A stretch of 64,000 nucleotides of DNA, from positions 62,001 to 126,000 of the forward strand of contig CAVWOT010000007.1 of NCBI GenBank assembly GCA_963756605.1, read 5' to 3'. The number at the start of each line of letters is the position of its first letter. Within the stretch, counting starts at the first letter, position 1. Below, piece by piece: positions 16,340 through 26,505 of this stretch. The notes under the pieces are model-generated. The model saw only the letters and a list, made by a program, of their open reading frames with translations. It was not told the DNA's origin and did no database searches. The position numbers and the translations under genes were made by a program. This DNA is from Bog-159 sp963756605 (lineage in GTDB: Bacteria > Acidobacteriota > Terriglobia > Bryobacterales > Bryobacteraceae).

Positions 16340-17512
16340 CTACAGAGCGTCCTCTTTGGCGATAATCTCTTTCATGATCTCCGAGGTCCCGGCCCCGATC
16401 GTATACAGCCGTAGGTCGCGCCAATAGCGGCTGATCGGATACTCGGTCGTGTATCCGAAACCACCGAAGATCTGCATGCAGTCGTAACTTATCCGCTGCG
16501 CTAACTCGGAAGTATAAAGCTTGGCCATGGTAATCTCGCGTACCGCTTTCTGGCCGCGATTCGTTAAATCGAGCGCGCGGTACACCAGCCACCGAGCGGC
16601 CTCCAGGTTAGTACGATGCTCGGCGAACTTATGCCGCCAGACCTGGTAACTGCCTACAGGATTACCAAAGGCCTGGCGCTCTTTACCGTATTGAATGGCT
16701 AAGTCGAGGCAGCGCCCCAGCGACGCAACCATCATGATCGCGGAAGCCAGGCGCTCTCCCTGGAAGTTGTGCATGATGTAATAGAAGCCGCGGTTCTTTT
16801 CGCCCAGGATATAACGGGCGGGAATGCGGCAATCATCAAAGAACAGTTCGGCAGTGTCGGAGCAGAGATTGCCCACCTTCTTCAGCTTCTTGCCCACGGA
16901 GAAGCCGGGTGTGCGCGTCGGGAAAAGGACCAGCGAGATACCGCGCCGGCCGGCCTCGCCCGTGCGTACGGCCAAGACGATGAAGTCTGCGCGCGAACCG
17001 TTCGTGATCCACAGCTTTTGGCCGGATATCACCAGATCGTCGCCGTCGGCGCGCGCCGTTGTTCGCAGCGCCGCCACATCCGAGCCGCCTCCGGGTTCAC
17101 TGATGCCCAGCGCGCCAATCCATTCGCCTGCCATGGCAGGCTGCATGAAGACTTCTTTGTGCTCGGCGGTGCCCAACTCATTGATGACTGGGATCGTCAA
17201 CTCGGCCTGCACCATCAGTCCCATGCCTACACCGGGGCTGTCGGCCCAGGCCATGGATTCGAGCGCGGCGGCGCTGGCCCACCAGTCCAGGCCGCTGCCG
17301 CCCGATTCGGCGGGAATGCGTATACCGAACAAACCCAAATCGGCAACCTTGCGAAAGATCTCGCGCGGGAAAATGCCGGCTTCGTCCCACTCCTGGGCAA
17401 ACGGGGCGATTTCCTCGCGGCAGAAGCGTTTCACGGTTTGTCGGATCAGATCGTGCTCCGCGGTAAAGGGCGGATAAGCAACCTGAGCTTCCCCGGTTAT
17501 TGCAGTTGTCAT
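16340..17512 (-). CDS. Acyl-CoA dehydrogenase
   Basis: This 390-residue flavoenzyme has the ALGISEPGGGSD and LWITNGSRADFIV FAD motifs and the C-terminal GGFGYTTEYPISRYWRD signature. The position holding the catalytic Glu in medium-chain enzymes reads IGAGTSEI, as in isovaleryl-CoA-type dehydrogenases whose base lies elsewhere. It probably oxidises a short or branched acyl-CoA with electron transfer to ETF. No ETF or thiolase genes are adjacent. Confidence 0.92.
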   Translation of the reverse strand: MTTAITGEAQVAYPPFTAEHDLIRQTVKRFCREEIAPFAQEWDEAGIFPREIFRKVADLGLFGIRIPAESGGSGLDWWASAAALESMAWADSPGVGMGLMVQAELTIPVINELGTAEHKEVFMQPAMAGEWIGALGISEPGGGSDVAALRTTARADGDDLVISGQKLWITNGSRADFIVLAVRTGEAGRRGISLVLFPTRTPGFSVGKKLKKVGNLCSDTAELFFDDCRIPARYILGEKNRGFYYIMHNFQGERLASAIMMVASLGRCLDLAIQYGKERQAFGNPVGSYQVWRHKFAEHRTNLEAARWLVYRALDLTNRGQKAVREITMAKLYTSELAQRISYDCMQIFGGFGYTTEYPISRYWRDLRLYTIGAGTSEIMKEIIAKEDAL

Positions 17513-17563
17513 CCGCGCTATTGTACCAGTGGGGCAGGCGCTCAGCGAGAGAAGGCTCGCACA

Positions 17564-20500
17564 TTACTCTAAGTTCTGCACCATCGACGCGGAACTGCCC
17601 GCCAGGTTGGCGCTCGCGGCATAAGTAGCCGTAACCGCATCCGCACCAGCCGCCAGTGTCGTAACCGCCAACTTGGCTGAGCCGTTGACCAGCGTCGCGG
17701 AGCCGAGCGTGGTCGAGCCGGCTGTAAATGTCACCGAGCCGGTAGCAAAGGTGGTGGCGGATCTTACGATTGCCGTGAACGTCACTGACTCGCCTACGGC
17801 CGCGGGGTTCACTGATGAATAGATCTGTGTGGTCGTCGCGGCTGGACTCACACTCTGGTTCACCGTCGCGGACGTGCTCGTCGACGACGCACTGTCTCCG
17901 TTATATGCCGCTGTGATTGGATAACCACCGGCGCCCAGCGTCAGAGTGGTCAGTGTCGCGGCACCTTGCGCGTTGAGTGAAGCGGTACCCAAAGCGGCCG
18001 TGCCGTTCTTGAACGTAATGGTCCCAGTAGGTACAGGACCGGCGGAGGTCACCGTCGCAGTAAAGGTGACTGCCTGCCCGTAAGCGGACGGATTCGCATT
18101 CGAAGACAACGCTATCGTCGTGGAGTTCTTGCTGATCGTCTGGCTGAGCGGCTTGGATGTACTCGTCAGATATGAAGAATCGCCCGCATAAGTGGCGGTT
18201 ATGCTGTGGGCGCCGGAGGTCAAGGTGGAGGTCGTAAACGCGGCGGCTCCCCTCTTGGTGTTGGCCGTGCCAATCGACGCGCCAGAACTATAGAATGTAA
18301 CCACTTCGCCGTCCGGTATCGCACCATAAGACGAAGTCACCGTCGCGGTGAATGTCACGGCCTGTCCGACGAACGCCGGCGAGCCGGAAGAGTTGATCGT
18401 GGTGGTCGTGGGATCGCTGTTTACTACTTGACTGACCGCTCCGGAAGTACTGTGCTGGTTGTTGGAGTCGCCTGCGTAGACTGCGGTGATTGAGTCTGTT
18501 CCCCCCGCGGTAAACGCATTCGAAAGGGTGGCTTTGCCGTTAGTGATTGTCGCGCTTCCCAGACTCGCCGGTCCGTTCATGAAGGTCACCGACCCGGACA
18601 CGGTTCCCTGGTATGCGCCGGTCACGACGGCCGTAAAGGTGACGTTCTGACTCAGCGACGATGGGTTCGGAGTCGAACTTAGCGTGGTCACGGTAGTGGC
18701 CTGGTTTACGACCTGCGTCAGTGTCGCGGAACTGGTTGAAAAATTGGAGTCGCCGCCGTAGGTCGCCGAGAGCGACAATGAGCCGGCTGCCAGGGTCGCG
18801 GTGGTGTAAGCCGCGGACCCGTTCACCAGCGAAACCGCTGAGAGCACCGTAGAGCCGTTCTTAAATGTCACTTTGCCCGTGGGTACCGTGGAGCCGGAGG
18901 TGGCCGCAACGTTCGCCGTGAGCGTGACAGACTGGCCATAAGACGATGGATTGACGCTCGGCCCCAGCGTCGTCACGCTGGCATTCAAACTGACTACCTG
19001 GCTCAAAGCCTTCGATGTGCTGGTTTGGTACGAAGCGTCGCCCGCATAGCCGGCGGTCATCGTATGCGTACCGAGCGCCAAATTGGAGGTGGTCAGGGAA
19101 GCTACACCGTTCTTGGTCATGCCGGTGCCAAAAGAGGCCGAACCGTCGTAGAACGTAACCGTTTCGCCGTCCGGTACAGCGCCGGATGCGGGCGTCACAG
19201 TAGCGGTGAAAGTAATCGCTTGTCCAATATCAGCGTGCGTGGCCGATGAGGTCAACGTAGTGGTCGTGGAGATCTCGTTCACCACCTGATTTAAAACGGC
19301 CGAGGCACTGCCGCTGTCGTTAGCATCCCCGGAGTAAGTGGCGACGATGGGATCTGTTCCGGTGGTCGAAAACGTGTAGGTTATGGTGGCCTTGCTGGGT
19401 GCCGGCGCCGCTGTTCCCAGTACGGTGGAACCCTGCGTGAAAGTCACAGTTCCGCCAACTTTTCCGCCGTATTGACCGGCCACAGTGGCTGTGAATGTCA
19501 CGTTTTGATTCAAAGGGGCCGGATTCGGCGTGGAGGTCAGAGTGGTGCTGGTCGTGGCAACATTCACCGTTTGCGTCAGTGTCGACGCAGTACTGGGCGC
19601 AAAGTTCGCGTCGCCCGAATAGGAGGCAGAAATCGAAAGCGAGCCGGTGGGCAGCGGAGCGGGAGTCAGTGTGCCGCCGCTATTGGCAAGTTGAATAGAA
19701 CCTATGACCGTTGAGCCGTTTTTGATTGTGACCGTACCCGTAGGCGTGCCCGATCCGGATTGCGGAGTTACGGCAACCGTAAACGTCACTGATTGGCCGT
19801 ACGCGGACGGGTCCAAACTCGAAGTTAGACTGGTGTTGGTGGGATTGAGCTTCACAACTTGATTGAGCGCTCTCGAGGTACTGGTTTGGTAGGTTCCATC
19901 GCCGGCGTAAGTAGCGGTAATGGGATCAGTGCCGACGGGTAGAGACGAAGTGTTGAAAACCGCCTGGCCGGCCGCTGTGGTGGCTGTTCCGAGCGCGCTG
20001 CTACCGTCGTAAAACGTGACCATCTCGCCATTGGGTATGGTGCCGGATATCGGCGACACTGTGGCTGTGAACGTCACCGGTTGGTTGATGTATGAAGGTG
20101 ACGGAGTGGCCACTAGTGTGGTCGTCGTCGTAACGGTCACGTTTAGGTTCACTACCTGATTGAGTCCCGCGGAACTGCTCGATCGATAGTCATTGCTGCC
20201 AAGGTACACGGCCGTGATCGTATAGGTATTAGCTTTGTTGAAACTGTTGGTGACAGTGGCCACCCCGTTGATGACGGTTGCCGTTGCCCAGACGGTGGGT
20301 GGGCTGCCTTGCATGAATGCCACGGTGCCGGTCGGCGAGCCGCCATATTGACCCGTTATCGCAGCCGTATAGGTGATGGCTTGGTTCGTATTTGCCGGGT
20401 TCGCGCTGGATTCGAGCACCGTCATGCTGGCCTGGCTGACCGACTGGGTCATCATCGCGGCGCCGGGATGGTAGCTCCCGGTGGGGCTGTAAGACGCGGT

Positions 20501-22315
20501 CATCGAATGATCGCCGACAGTGAGCGCGGATGAGGTCATGGATGCGCTGCCATTTACCAGGTTGAATGTTCCCAAGGATGTGGCGCCGTCCATAAAAGTG
20601 ACCGTACCAGTGGCTTTGCCGCTGGCCCCTCCCACCGTCGCGGTGAAGGTGACAGCTTGATTGAGGGCGGATGGGTTTTGCGATGACGTGAGCGCAACCG
20701 GCATACCCAGGATTTGGTTCAAGACGGGCGACGCGCTGGGTGCGTAGCTTGTGTCGCCCGAATATACAGCAAGTAGCGGCTGGAAGCCGGGCGCGGTGAA
20801 GGAGGCGGTATAAGTGGCCGTGCCACCAGAGAGAGGCACAGTGGAAAGTGGCGTTTCGCCGGCGTAGAACGTGACGTTTCCCGTTGGCGTGCCGGCCACA
20901 GCGGAGGTGACGGTAGCAGTCAAAACTACGGCCTGACAATTGCCGTCTGGATTTTTTGAGGAGCTTAACGCAGTTGCGCTGGCGTACAAGGTGAATTTAG
21001 ATGCGGTATTCAGCAGCACGCCCATTACACTGTTGGTGCAGCTTCCCGATGTGGGGCACTGGCTGACTACGGCTAAGTCGGGCTGTCCGTCGCCGTTGAA
21101 GTCTCCCGCGGACACATACGAGGTGAAGCTTCCTCCCGCGCTAGAGCTGACTGCGGACTGAAAGGTGCCATCGCCATTTCCCAGCATCAGACTTAAGACA
21201 CCGGCGCTGCTGCCTCCCGCCGACGGGCCCAGGTTGCTAACCGCCAGATCCAGATTACCGTCGCCGTCGAAATCCGCGATCGCGATCGAGTTCGCTTCGT
21301 TGCCTCCGGACCCATAGACGGTAGGCGCTTGAAATGTGCCATCGCCGTTGCCCAGCATCACCGCTAGGGAGCCGCTTTGGGAACAATTCAGGTTATTGTA
21401 AGCCGCGCAGCTGTTGACTACCGCCAGGTCAGGCACGCCATCGCCGTTGAAGTCCCCCACGCCGGCGGCGCTGGCAAACGCCCCGCCGGACGGATAGATT
21501 ACAGCGGATTGATAAGTGCCATCGCCATTCCCCAACAGGATGCTGACCGTGTCTTGTGTGCCGGAGTTTACTACGGCCAGATCGAGTGCGCCGTCCAGGT
21601 TAAAGTCACCGACCGCGAGAAAGGCAGCGGACGGGGACCCGGTTGAGTAACTCAGCGGCGCCTGAAAGGTGCCATCGCCGTTGCCTAAAAGAATCGCGAC
21701 CGCACTATTCGCGCTGGTCTGATTGGCCACTGCGAGATCAAGGATGCCATCGCCGTTGAAATCGCCCGTAGCCACGAAGTAGCTGCTGCCTGCCCCTGTC
21801 GCATACGGAACGGGTGATTGGAAGGTGCCGTCGCCGTTGTTCAAGAATATGCTCACCTGGCCCGTGCCGCAGCTCGCACTTGTCGGGCACTGCGACGCCA
21901 CCACCAGGTCTATCGCGCCGTCTCCATTGAAATCGCCGGCAGCTACGGACATGGGTTCAAATGTTCCGACTGCGTAAAGGACAGGCGCTTGAAGACTGCC
22001 ATCTGAATTGGCTATCAGTACGGCTATGGAGGCGTATCCAGCTCCGCAATTGGACGAATCGCAAGGATTGACGACCGCCAAATCGGGTATGCCGTCGCCG
22101 TTAAAGTCTGCAACAACCGATTGAGTGGCTCCGCCGAATCCCGCGGGATAACTTTGTACCGACCCCAAGACCGATCCGGCCAGGCTGGTATGAGCCTTGG
22201 GCGACGCGCCGGCCTGTAGATGGACTCCTCTCTTCTGAGCCATCACTGGTGCGATCATATTCACGAAGGCAATTGATACGAGAGTAGGAGCAACGACGCG
22301 CATTACCGATGCCAT
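17564..22315 (-). CDS. Giant secreted FG-GAP/Ig-like repeat protein
   Basis: This 1583-residue protein starts with a signal peptide ending near AQKRG. Residues ~55-430 hold seven FG-GAP/VCBS repeats with calcium-binding DFNGDGxxDLAV motifs, predicting a beta-propeller. The rest is twelve Ig-like repeats of ~90 residues, with NPSxxGQxVTFTATV and PTGTVTFxNG cores. Repeats 4-12 follow a three-domain A-B-C order repeated three times. There is no enzyme domain, membrane anchor or sorting signal; it ends in the last Ig repeat. An adhesive or cell-surface role is inferred. An AAGG lies before the ATG. Confidence 0.9.
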   Translation of the reverse strand: MASVMRVVAPTLVSIAFVNMIAPVMAQKRGVHLQAGASPKAHTSLAGSVLGSVQSYPAGFGGATQSVVADFNGDGIPDLAVVNPCDSSNCGAGYASIAVLIANSDGSLQAPVLYAVGTFEPMSVAAGDFNGDGAIDLVVASQCPTSASCGTGQVSIFLNNGDGTFQSPVPYATGAGSSYFVATGDFNGDGILDLAVANQTSANSAVAILLGNGDGTFQAPLSYSTGSPSAAFLAVGDFNLDGALDLAVVNSGTQDTVSILLGNGDGTYQSAVIYPSGGAFASAAGVGDFNGDGVPDLAVVNSCAAYNNLNCSQSGSLAVMLGNGDGTFQAPTVYGSGGNEANSIAIADFDGDGNLDLAVSNLGPSAGGSSAGVLSLMLGNGDGTFQSAVSSSAGGSFTSYVSAGDFNGDGQPDLAVVSQCPTSGSCTNSVMGVLLNTASKFTLYASATALSSSKNPDGNCQAVVLTATVTSAVAGTPTGNVTFYAGETPLSTVPLSGGTATYTASFTAPGFQPLLAVYSGDTSYAPSASPVLNQILGMPVALTSSQNPSALNQAVTFTATVGGASGKATGTVTFMDGATSLGTFNLVNGSASMTSSALTVGDHSMTASYSPTGSYHPGAAMMTQSVSQASMTVLESSANPANTNQAITYTAAITGQYGGSPTGTVAFMQGSPPTVWATATVINGVATVTNSFNKANTYTITAVYLGSNDYRSSSSAGLNQVVNLNVTVTTTTTLVATPSPSYINQPVTFTATVSPISGTIPNGEMVTFYDGSSALGTATTAAGQAVFNTSSLPVGTDPITATYAGDGTYQTSTSRALNQVVKLNPTNTSLTSSLDPSAYGQSVTFTVAVTPQSGSGTPTGTVTIKNGSTVIGSIQLANSGGTLTPAPLPTGSLSISASYSGDANFAPSTASTLTQTVNVATTSTTLTSTPNPAPLNQNVTFTATVAGQYGGKVGGTVTFTQGSTVLGTAAPAPSKATITYTFSTTGTDPIVATYSGDANDSGSASAVLNQVVNEISTTTTLTSSATHADIGQAITFTATVTPASGAVPDGETVTFYDGSASFGTGMTKNGVASLTTSNLALGTHTMTAGYAGDASYQTSTSKALSQVVSLNASVTTLGPSVNPSSYGQSVTLTANVAATSGSTVPTGKVTFKNGSTVLSAVSLVNGSAAYTTATLAAGSLSLSATYGGDSNFSTSSATLTQVVNQATTVTTLSSTPNPSSLSQNVTFTAVVTGAYQGTVSGSVTFMNGPASLGSATITNGKATLSNAFTAGGTDSITAVYAGDSNNQHSTSGAVSQVVNSDPTTTTINSSGSPAFVGQAVTFTATVTSSYGAIPDGEVVTFYSSGASIGTANTKRGAAAFTTSTLTSGAHSITATYAGDSSYLTSTSKPLSQTISKNSTTIALSSNANPSAYGQAVTFTATVTSAGPVPTGTITFKNGTAALGTASLNAQGAATLTTLTLGAGGYPITAAYNGDSASSTSTSATVNQSVSPAATTTQIYSSVNPAAVGESVTFTAIVRSATTFATGSVTFTAGSTTLGSATLVNGSAKLAVTTLAAGADAVTATYAASANLAGSSASMVQNLE

Positions 22316-22471
22316 AAGATACCTTGGCCTAAATTATAAGAATTAACCAGCGGCTATTTAAATGCTACTTTCGGTTAAGTCCGGATAAACCGGCAGTTAA
22401 CTGTGCGTGCAAACGCTTAACTCTAAAGCGCCTGAGCAGCACGCGACCACCTGACGATTTATAATTGGACA

Positions 22472-22675
22472 GTGGATAGCTTTCCTATAGTTAGACAATC
22501 CTGGACACCCGGAGATACACGCGAGGTGGAAACCTCACGCATCGACCGGCAAATCGGCATCGAATACGATTCGTACCGGCGGATTTATCTGGCGGATGGC
22601 CACGAATGGACCATCGCAGGCAGGATCGCGCGCGCGGATGGTAAGACCTACTACATTCTAGAGTGTGTCGCGTGA
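22472..22675 (+). CDS. Small hypothetical protein coupled to lipase maturation factor gene
   Basis: This 67-residue protein (GTG start) is charged, with RQIGIEYDSYRRIYLADGHEWTIAGRI, and has no signal or membrane segment. Its TGA overlaps the GTG of the next gene as GTGA, so the two are probably cotranslated. No domain is recognised. A TATAAT-like run lies just upstream, but there is no good ribosome-binding site. Confidence 0.55.
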   Translation: MDSFPIVRQSWTPGDTREVETSRIDRQIGIEYDSYRRIYLADGHEWTIAGRIARADGKTYYILECVA

Positions 22676-24036
22676 TCCGCGCCACCGGGCTGTTCTCGCG
22701 GGTCCTGGGCGCCATCTACCTGATCGCATTTGTGTCGTTCGGGGTGCAGGCGGCCGGTATCATCGGGTCACAAGGCATTCTGCCGGTGGCCAATTATCTG
22801 CATGGTATGCGCGAAGAACTGGGGGCTCGCGCATTCTGGTACGTGCCTACGGTGTTCTGGCTCAATGCAAGCGATCTGGCGCTGCGCATTACGTGGATCG
22901 CCGGCGCCGCCTGCGCGATTATCCTCATGCTCGGCTTCTTCCGCAGAGCGTGTCTGGTCGTACTCTTGATTCTGTATATTTCAATCTCGAGCGCCGGCCA
23001 GGATTTCTGGTCTTTTCAATGGGACATCCTGTTAACCGAGGCTGGCTTCCTGGCGATCTTCGCGGACGATTCCCGCGGCCGTATTTGGTTGTTTCGCTGG
23101 CTGCTGTTTCGCCTGATGTTCATGTCCGGCGTGGTGAAGTTGATGAGCGGCGACCCTGCGTGGCGCGATCTGACCGCGCTGAGCTATCACTACGAAACCC
23201 AGCCTCTGCCGACCCCTATCGCCTGGTACATGTATCAACTTCCCATGTGGTTTCAGAAGGCATCCACCGTGTTCGTTTTCTTTGTGGAAGCGCTGGTGCC
23301 CTTTGTGATCTTCGCGCCATTCAAGTTGCGGCGGGTAGCAGCGGTACTGCTGATCGGCCTGCAGGTATTGATTCTCCTGACGGGCAATTACACCTTCTTC
23401 AATCTGCTGGCGATTGCGCTGTGCCTATTCTTGTTCGCAGACCCGCCGGCCCGCCAAGCGCAGCCCGAGACGCGCGGGCATCGGACCGTAACGCTGGCGC
23501 TAATAGTATTTGTAGTGACTACCAGCGGCCTGCAGTTACTCGAAATGTTTCATGTGCCGCTGCCCGCGACGGCTGAAGGCTACCTGATGTGGATCTCACC
23601 ATTGCGCCTGGTCAATTCATATGGCCTGTTCGCGGTAATGACTACCACGCGTCCGGAGATCGTGGTGGAAGGCTCGAACGACGGCGCGTCCTGGACGCCA
23701 TACGAATTCCGTTATAAGCCGGGTGATGTGAATCGCGCGCCAGCGTGGGTGGCGCCATATCAACCGCGACTGGACTGGCAGATGTGGTTCGCGGCGCTGG
23801 GAAATGCGGACCAGAATCGATGGTTCTATAACTTCGTAGCGCGGCTGCTCCAAGGGTCCGCCCCCGTGCTGGGGTTGCTAAAACGAAATCCGTTTCCAAA
23901 CGGCCCCCCGCGGTACATCCGGGCCGTGGTATACGATTATCAGTTCACGAATTTTGCGGAGCGGCGCCAGACCGGTGCGTGGTGGCGGCGCGCGGAAAAG
24001 GGTACTTACCTGCCGGCGATTTCGTTGCGGCGCTAG
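22672..24036 (+). CDS. Lipase maturation factor (LMF1-like) family membrane protein
   Basis: From the GTG at 22672 the protein has 454 residues. About eight membrane helices span residues ~10-300, followed by a soluble C-terminal domain with the conserved PRYIRAVVYDYQFTNFAERRQTGAWWRR. The internal DFWSFQWDILLTEAGFLAI and RLMFMSGVVKLMSGDPAW are LMF hallmarks. In animals LMF1 supports lipase folding in the ER; bacterial homologues are uncharacterised. It forms a pair with the 67-residue gene. Confidence 0.9.
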   Translation: MIRATGLFSRVLGAIYLIAFVSFGVQAAGIIGSQGILPVANYLHGMREELGARAFWYVPTVFWLNASDLALRITWIAGAACAIILMLGFFRRACLVVLLILYISISSAGQDFWSFQWDILLTEAGFLAIFADDSRGRIWLFRWLLFRLMFMSGVVKLMSGDPAWRDLTALSYHYETQPLPTPIAWYMYQLPMWFQKASTVFVFFVEALVPFVIFAPFKLRRVAAVLLIGLQVLILLTGNYTFFNLLAIALCLFLFADPPARQAQPETRGHRTVTLALIVFVVTTSGLQLLEMFHVPLPATAEGYLMWISPLRLVNSYGLFAVMTTTRPEIVVEGSNDGASWTPYEFRYKPGDVNRAPAWVAPYQPRLDWQMWFAALGNADQNRWFYNFVARLLQGSAPVLGLLKRNPFPNGPPRYIRAVVYDYQFTNFAERRQTGAWWRRAEKGTYLPAISLRR

Positions 24037-24037
24037 T

Positions 24038-24104
24038 GCGGCAGGCGTCTACGCCTGCGCGGGACGTCCACGTCCCGCCAGATTGCGGGACTGGAGTCCT
24101 GCCT
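24038..24104. repeat. Cluster of short palindromes after the LMF gene
   Basis: Three hairpins lie back to back: GCAGGCGTCTACGCCTGC, GCGGGACGTCCACGTCCCGC, and a weaker GCGGGACTGGAGTCCTGC. The style resembles the REP ends of the RAYT cassette at 12.1 kb. It sits between convergent genes and could terminate both. Confidence 0.6.
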
Positions 24105-24110
24105 ACGACC

Positions 24111-24767
24111 TTAAGTCCAAGGCTTGGTTTCGCCGCCCAACCCCTTGTAGCCGTTCTTCATGCGCTCCTCCAGTTTTATCCACACGGCGGGATCGCTGCC
24201 CTTCCACTCCTCCACTGCGGTATTGCCTAGGTACGGCAAATCGGCGATACCAGCCTTACTTGAATAGAATCCGTTTAGCGTCAGGTCACGGAACTTACTA
24301 AAGAAAGCGGCCCACCTGCGATCATCGTCAGCGGCCCGCTCGGGCCATGCTATACGATCGAGTATCTGCTTCTGCTGCCCCCCCGTTGCGTCCGCGAAGC
24401 TCTTCTGGAACAGCCGCGACGATTCGCGATCCAGCCAGGCAAGCCCGCCGAGTATCTCGGCCGCGAGGTCGTCATTACCGTCCTCGTTCTTGCGAAAATC
24501 CAGCCAGTCGTCCATGAACTCGGGCACGCCTGCCTGCGTGGCGCTGCCGCTGCGCTCGTCGGCGGGTACGATCAGATCGCAGAGCACGTGAACGGTATGC
24601 CAGTCGTGCTCTTCGAATACCTTTCGTGTGTAGGCGGCTTGGTGCGTCTCGTGCGTTTGCGCCAGACCTGCGCCCGCTGTGGCCGCAGCCAGCACCGGCG
24701 CCGAGCCGATGATTTGAAACAGGTCACGACGGCTGACTGTGGCGCGATTCAGTTGGTTCTCTTCCAT
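24111..24767 (-). CDS. Gluconate 2-dehydrogenase subunit 3-like protein (Tat signal)
   Basis: This 218-residue protein starts MEENQLNRATVSRRDLFQIIGSAP, with a Tat-like SRRDLF signal. The mature part has VLCDLIVPADERSGSATQAGVPEFMDDWL, the signature of the small subunit of membrane-bound GMC dehydrogenases. The ATG at 24767 is preceded by GGGGA. The GMC subunit gene ends 16 bases upstream in the same direction, so the two form an operon and probably a periplasmic complex. Confidence 0.87.
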   Translation of the reverse strand: MEENQLNRATVSRRDLFQIIGSAPVLAAATAGAGLAQTHETHQAAYTRKVFEEHDWHTVHVLCDLIVPADERSGSATQAGVPEFMDDWLDFRKNEDGNDDLAAEILGGLAWLDRESSRLFQKSFADATGGQQKQILDRIAWPERAADDDRRWAAFFSKFRDLTLNGFYSSKAGIADLPYLGNTAVEEWKGSDPAVWIKLEERMKNGYKGLGGETKPWT

Positions 24768-24783
24768 TGTTGTCCCCACTTAC

Positions 24784-26505
24784 TCAGGCCGCCAGGTTCC
24801 GCTTCTTTACCTGCGCGGCGATATATTCCGATGTACGCCAACCTAACGCGGTAATTGTCAAGGTAGGATTCTTGTCCGCATTGCTTACAAATGGCGCCGC
24901 GTCGGTAACAAATAAATTCTTACAGTCCCACGCCTGGCAGTATGGATTCAGCACGGAAGTCTTAGGGTCGGCTCCCATGCGCGCCGCGCCCACTTCATGG
25001 ATGATCTCGCCGCCGCGCGAGATGCCCCAGTTGTTCTCGGCCGTCGCGTCGGTAAAATATTTGCCGCCCATCGCGGTTATGATCTCCTTGAAGGTATCCT
25101 GCATGTGTTTCGCCTGCAGGATTTCATCCTGGCTCCATTTAAAGTGGAAGCGCAGCACGGGGATTCCCCACTGATCCACCCGATCCGGGTCGAGGTCGCA
25201 ATAAGATTCCGCGTTGGGAATCATCTCGCCGCGCCCGGTGAAGCCTACCTGCGCGCCATATGTCTTCCGCACCTTGCGCTTCAGTTCAACACCGTAGCCT
25301 CCGCCGAGAATACGTTCCGAACCGCTAAAATCGTTAACGTCCGGCAGGCCGCGCCCGCCCCCAAACTCGATGTGATACCCGCGCGCAAAAGGCATCTTTC
25401 CGGCCTTCTGCTGCTGGTACAGCCACCAGGGCATATACATATGCATGCCGCCGACGCCGTCTTCGTTAGCCGGGGGAAGATTTTCCAGAATGGGCAGGTA
25501 GCCACCGACGTCCGATCCCACGGTATCCATCAGATACCGTCCCACCAACCCACTGGAGTTTGCCAGGCCATTCGGGAACTGGCTACTCCTGGAGTTCAGC
25601 AGGATACGCGCTGTCTCGCAGCAACTGGCAGCCAGCACCACGATCTTGGCACTGACTGAGACTTCGCCGCGCGTTTTTTTGTCGATATAAGAAACGCCGC
25701 GCGCCAATCCATCCGGACCAACCACCACCTCGCGCGCCATGGCGCCCGTACGCACTTCCAGATTGCCCGTCTTCATGGCGGGAAAAATGTGCACGCCTGG
25801 AGAATTGAAATTGGCGTTGATGCCGCAAGCCCGCCCGCATTGCCCGCAGTAGTGGCAAGCGGGCCGTCCGTGGACGGAACGCGTGAGAATAGCCAGGCGC
25901 GACGGGATGCAGGGAACGTGGATCTTGTCGCAAGCCAGTTTCACCAGCCGCTCGTAAGCGCGCGGCGCGGGCGCCGGCAGAAACCTGCCGTCGGGCGTAT
26001 TCTCAAGGCCCTCCTGGCTGCCGAATACGCCGATCAGTCCCTCGGCTTTGTCGTAATACGGCGCCAGATCTTCGTAGGTGATGGGCCAATCGAAGCCGCG
26101 GCCATCCCGGCTGTACGGCTTGAAATCGTAGGGCCCCATGCGCAGCGAGATACGGCCGTAATGGTTGGTGCGGCCGCCCAGCATGCGCGCCCGCCACCAT
26201 CTCCATTCCGAACCGGGTGCGTTGCTATAGGGTTCACCGGGCACCTGCCAGCCGCCCAGCAGTGTGGCATCAAAATATCCGAACGGTTTGTCCTTGGTCC
26301 CCGCGGCGCGATGCGGCGCGTTGTAGGGCCACTTGAACATATCGGACTGCTTCGTGCCGTCGTACCATGCGCCGGCCTCGAGCATGCAGACCTTGGCCCC
26401 CGCCTGCGACAGGACGTGTGCAGCTACGCCGCCTCCGGCCCCGGAGCCCACCACAACCACGTCGTATGTTTTGGGAGTCGCCCTCGCTTGTGCCATTCCA
26501 ACCAT
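24784..26505 (-). CDS. GMC family oxidoreductase (large subunit of sugar/alcohol dehydrogenase)
   Basis: From MVGMAQARATPKTYD the protein has 573 residues. It has the FAD motif VVVGSGAGGGVAAHVLSQAG, the GMC segment GGRTNHYGRISLRMGP, four Cys in CHYCGQCGRACG and a C-terminal GAARMGADPKTSVLNPYCQ with active-site residues. The Cys cluster and partner gene match membrane-bound gluconate or alcohol dehydrogenases that pass electrons to cytochromes. No cytochrome gene is adjacent. There is no signal of its own; it is probably exported with the Tat subunit. MAQ at 26496 is an alternative start. Confidence 0.88.
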   Translation of the reverse strand: MVGMAQARATPKTYDVVVVGSGAGGGVAAHVLSQAGAKVCMLEAGAWYDGTKQSDMFKWPYNAPHRAAGTKDKPFGYFDATLLGGWQVPGEPYSNAPGSEWRWWRARMLGGRTNHYGRISLRMGPYDFKPYSRDGRGFDWPITYEDLAPYYDKAEGLIGVFGSQEGLENTPDGRFLPAPAPRAYERLVKLACDKIHVPCIPSRLAILTRSVHGRPACHYCGQCGRACGINANFNSPGVHIFPAMKTGNLEVRTGAMAREVVVGPDGLARGVSYIDKKTRGEVSVSAKIVVLAASCCETARILLNSRSSQFPNGLANSSGLVGRYLMDTVGSDVGGYLPILENLPPANEDGVGGMHMYMPWWLYQQQKAGKMPFARGYHIEFGGGRGLPDVNDFSGSERILGGGYGVELKRKVRKTYGAQVGFTGRGEMIPNAESYCDLDPDRVDQWGIPVLRFHFKWSQDEILQAKHMQDTFKEIITAMGGKYFTDATAENNWGISRGGEIIHEVGAARMGADPKTSVLNPYCQAWDCKNLFVTDAAPFVSNADKNPTLTITALGWRTSEYIAAQVKKRNLAA

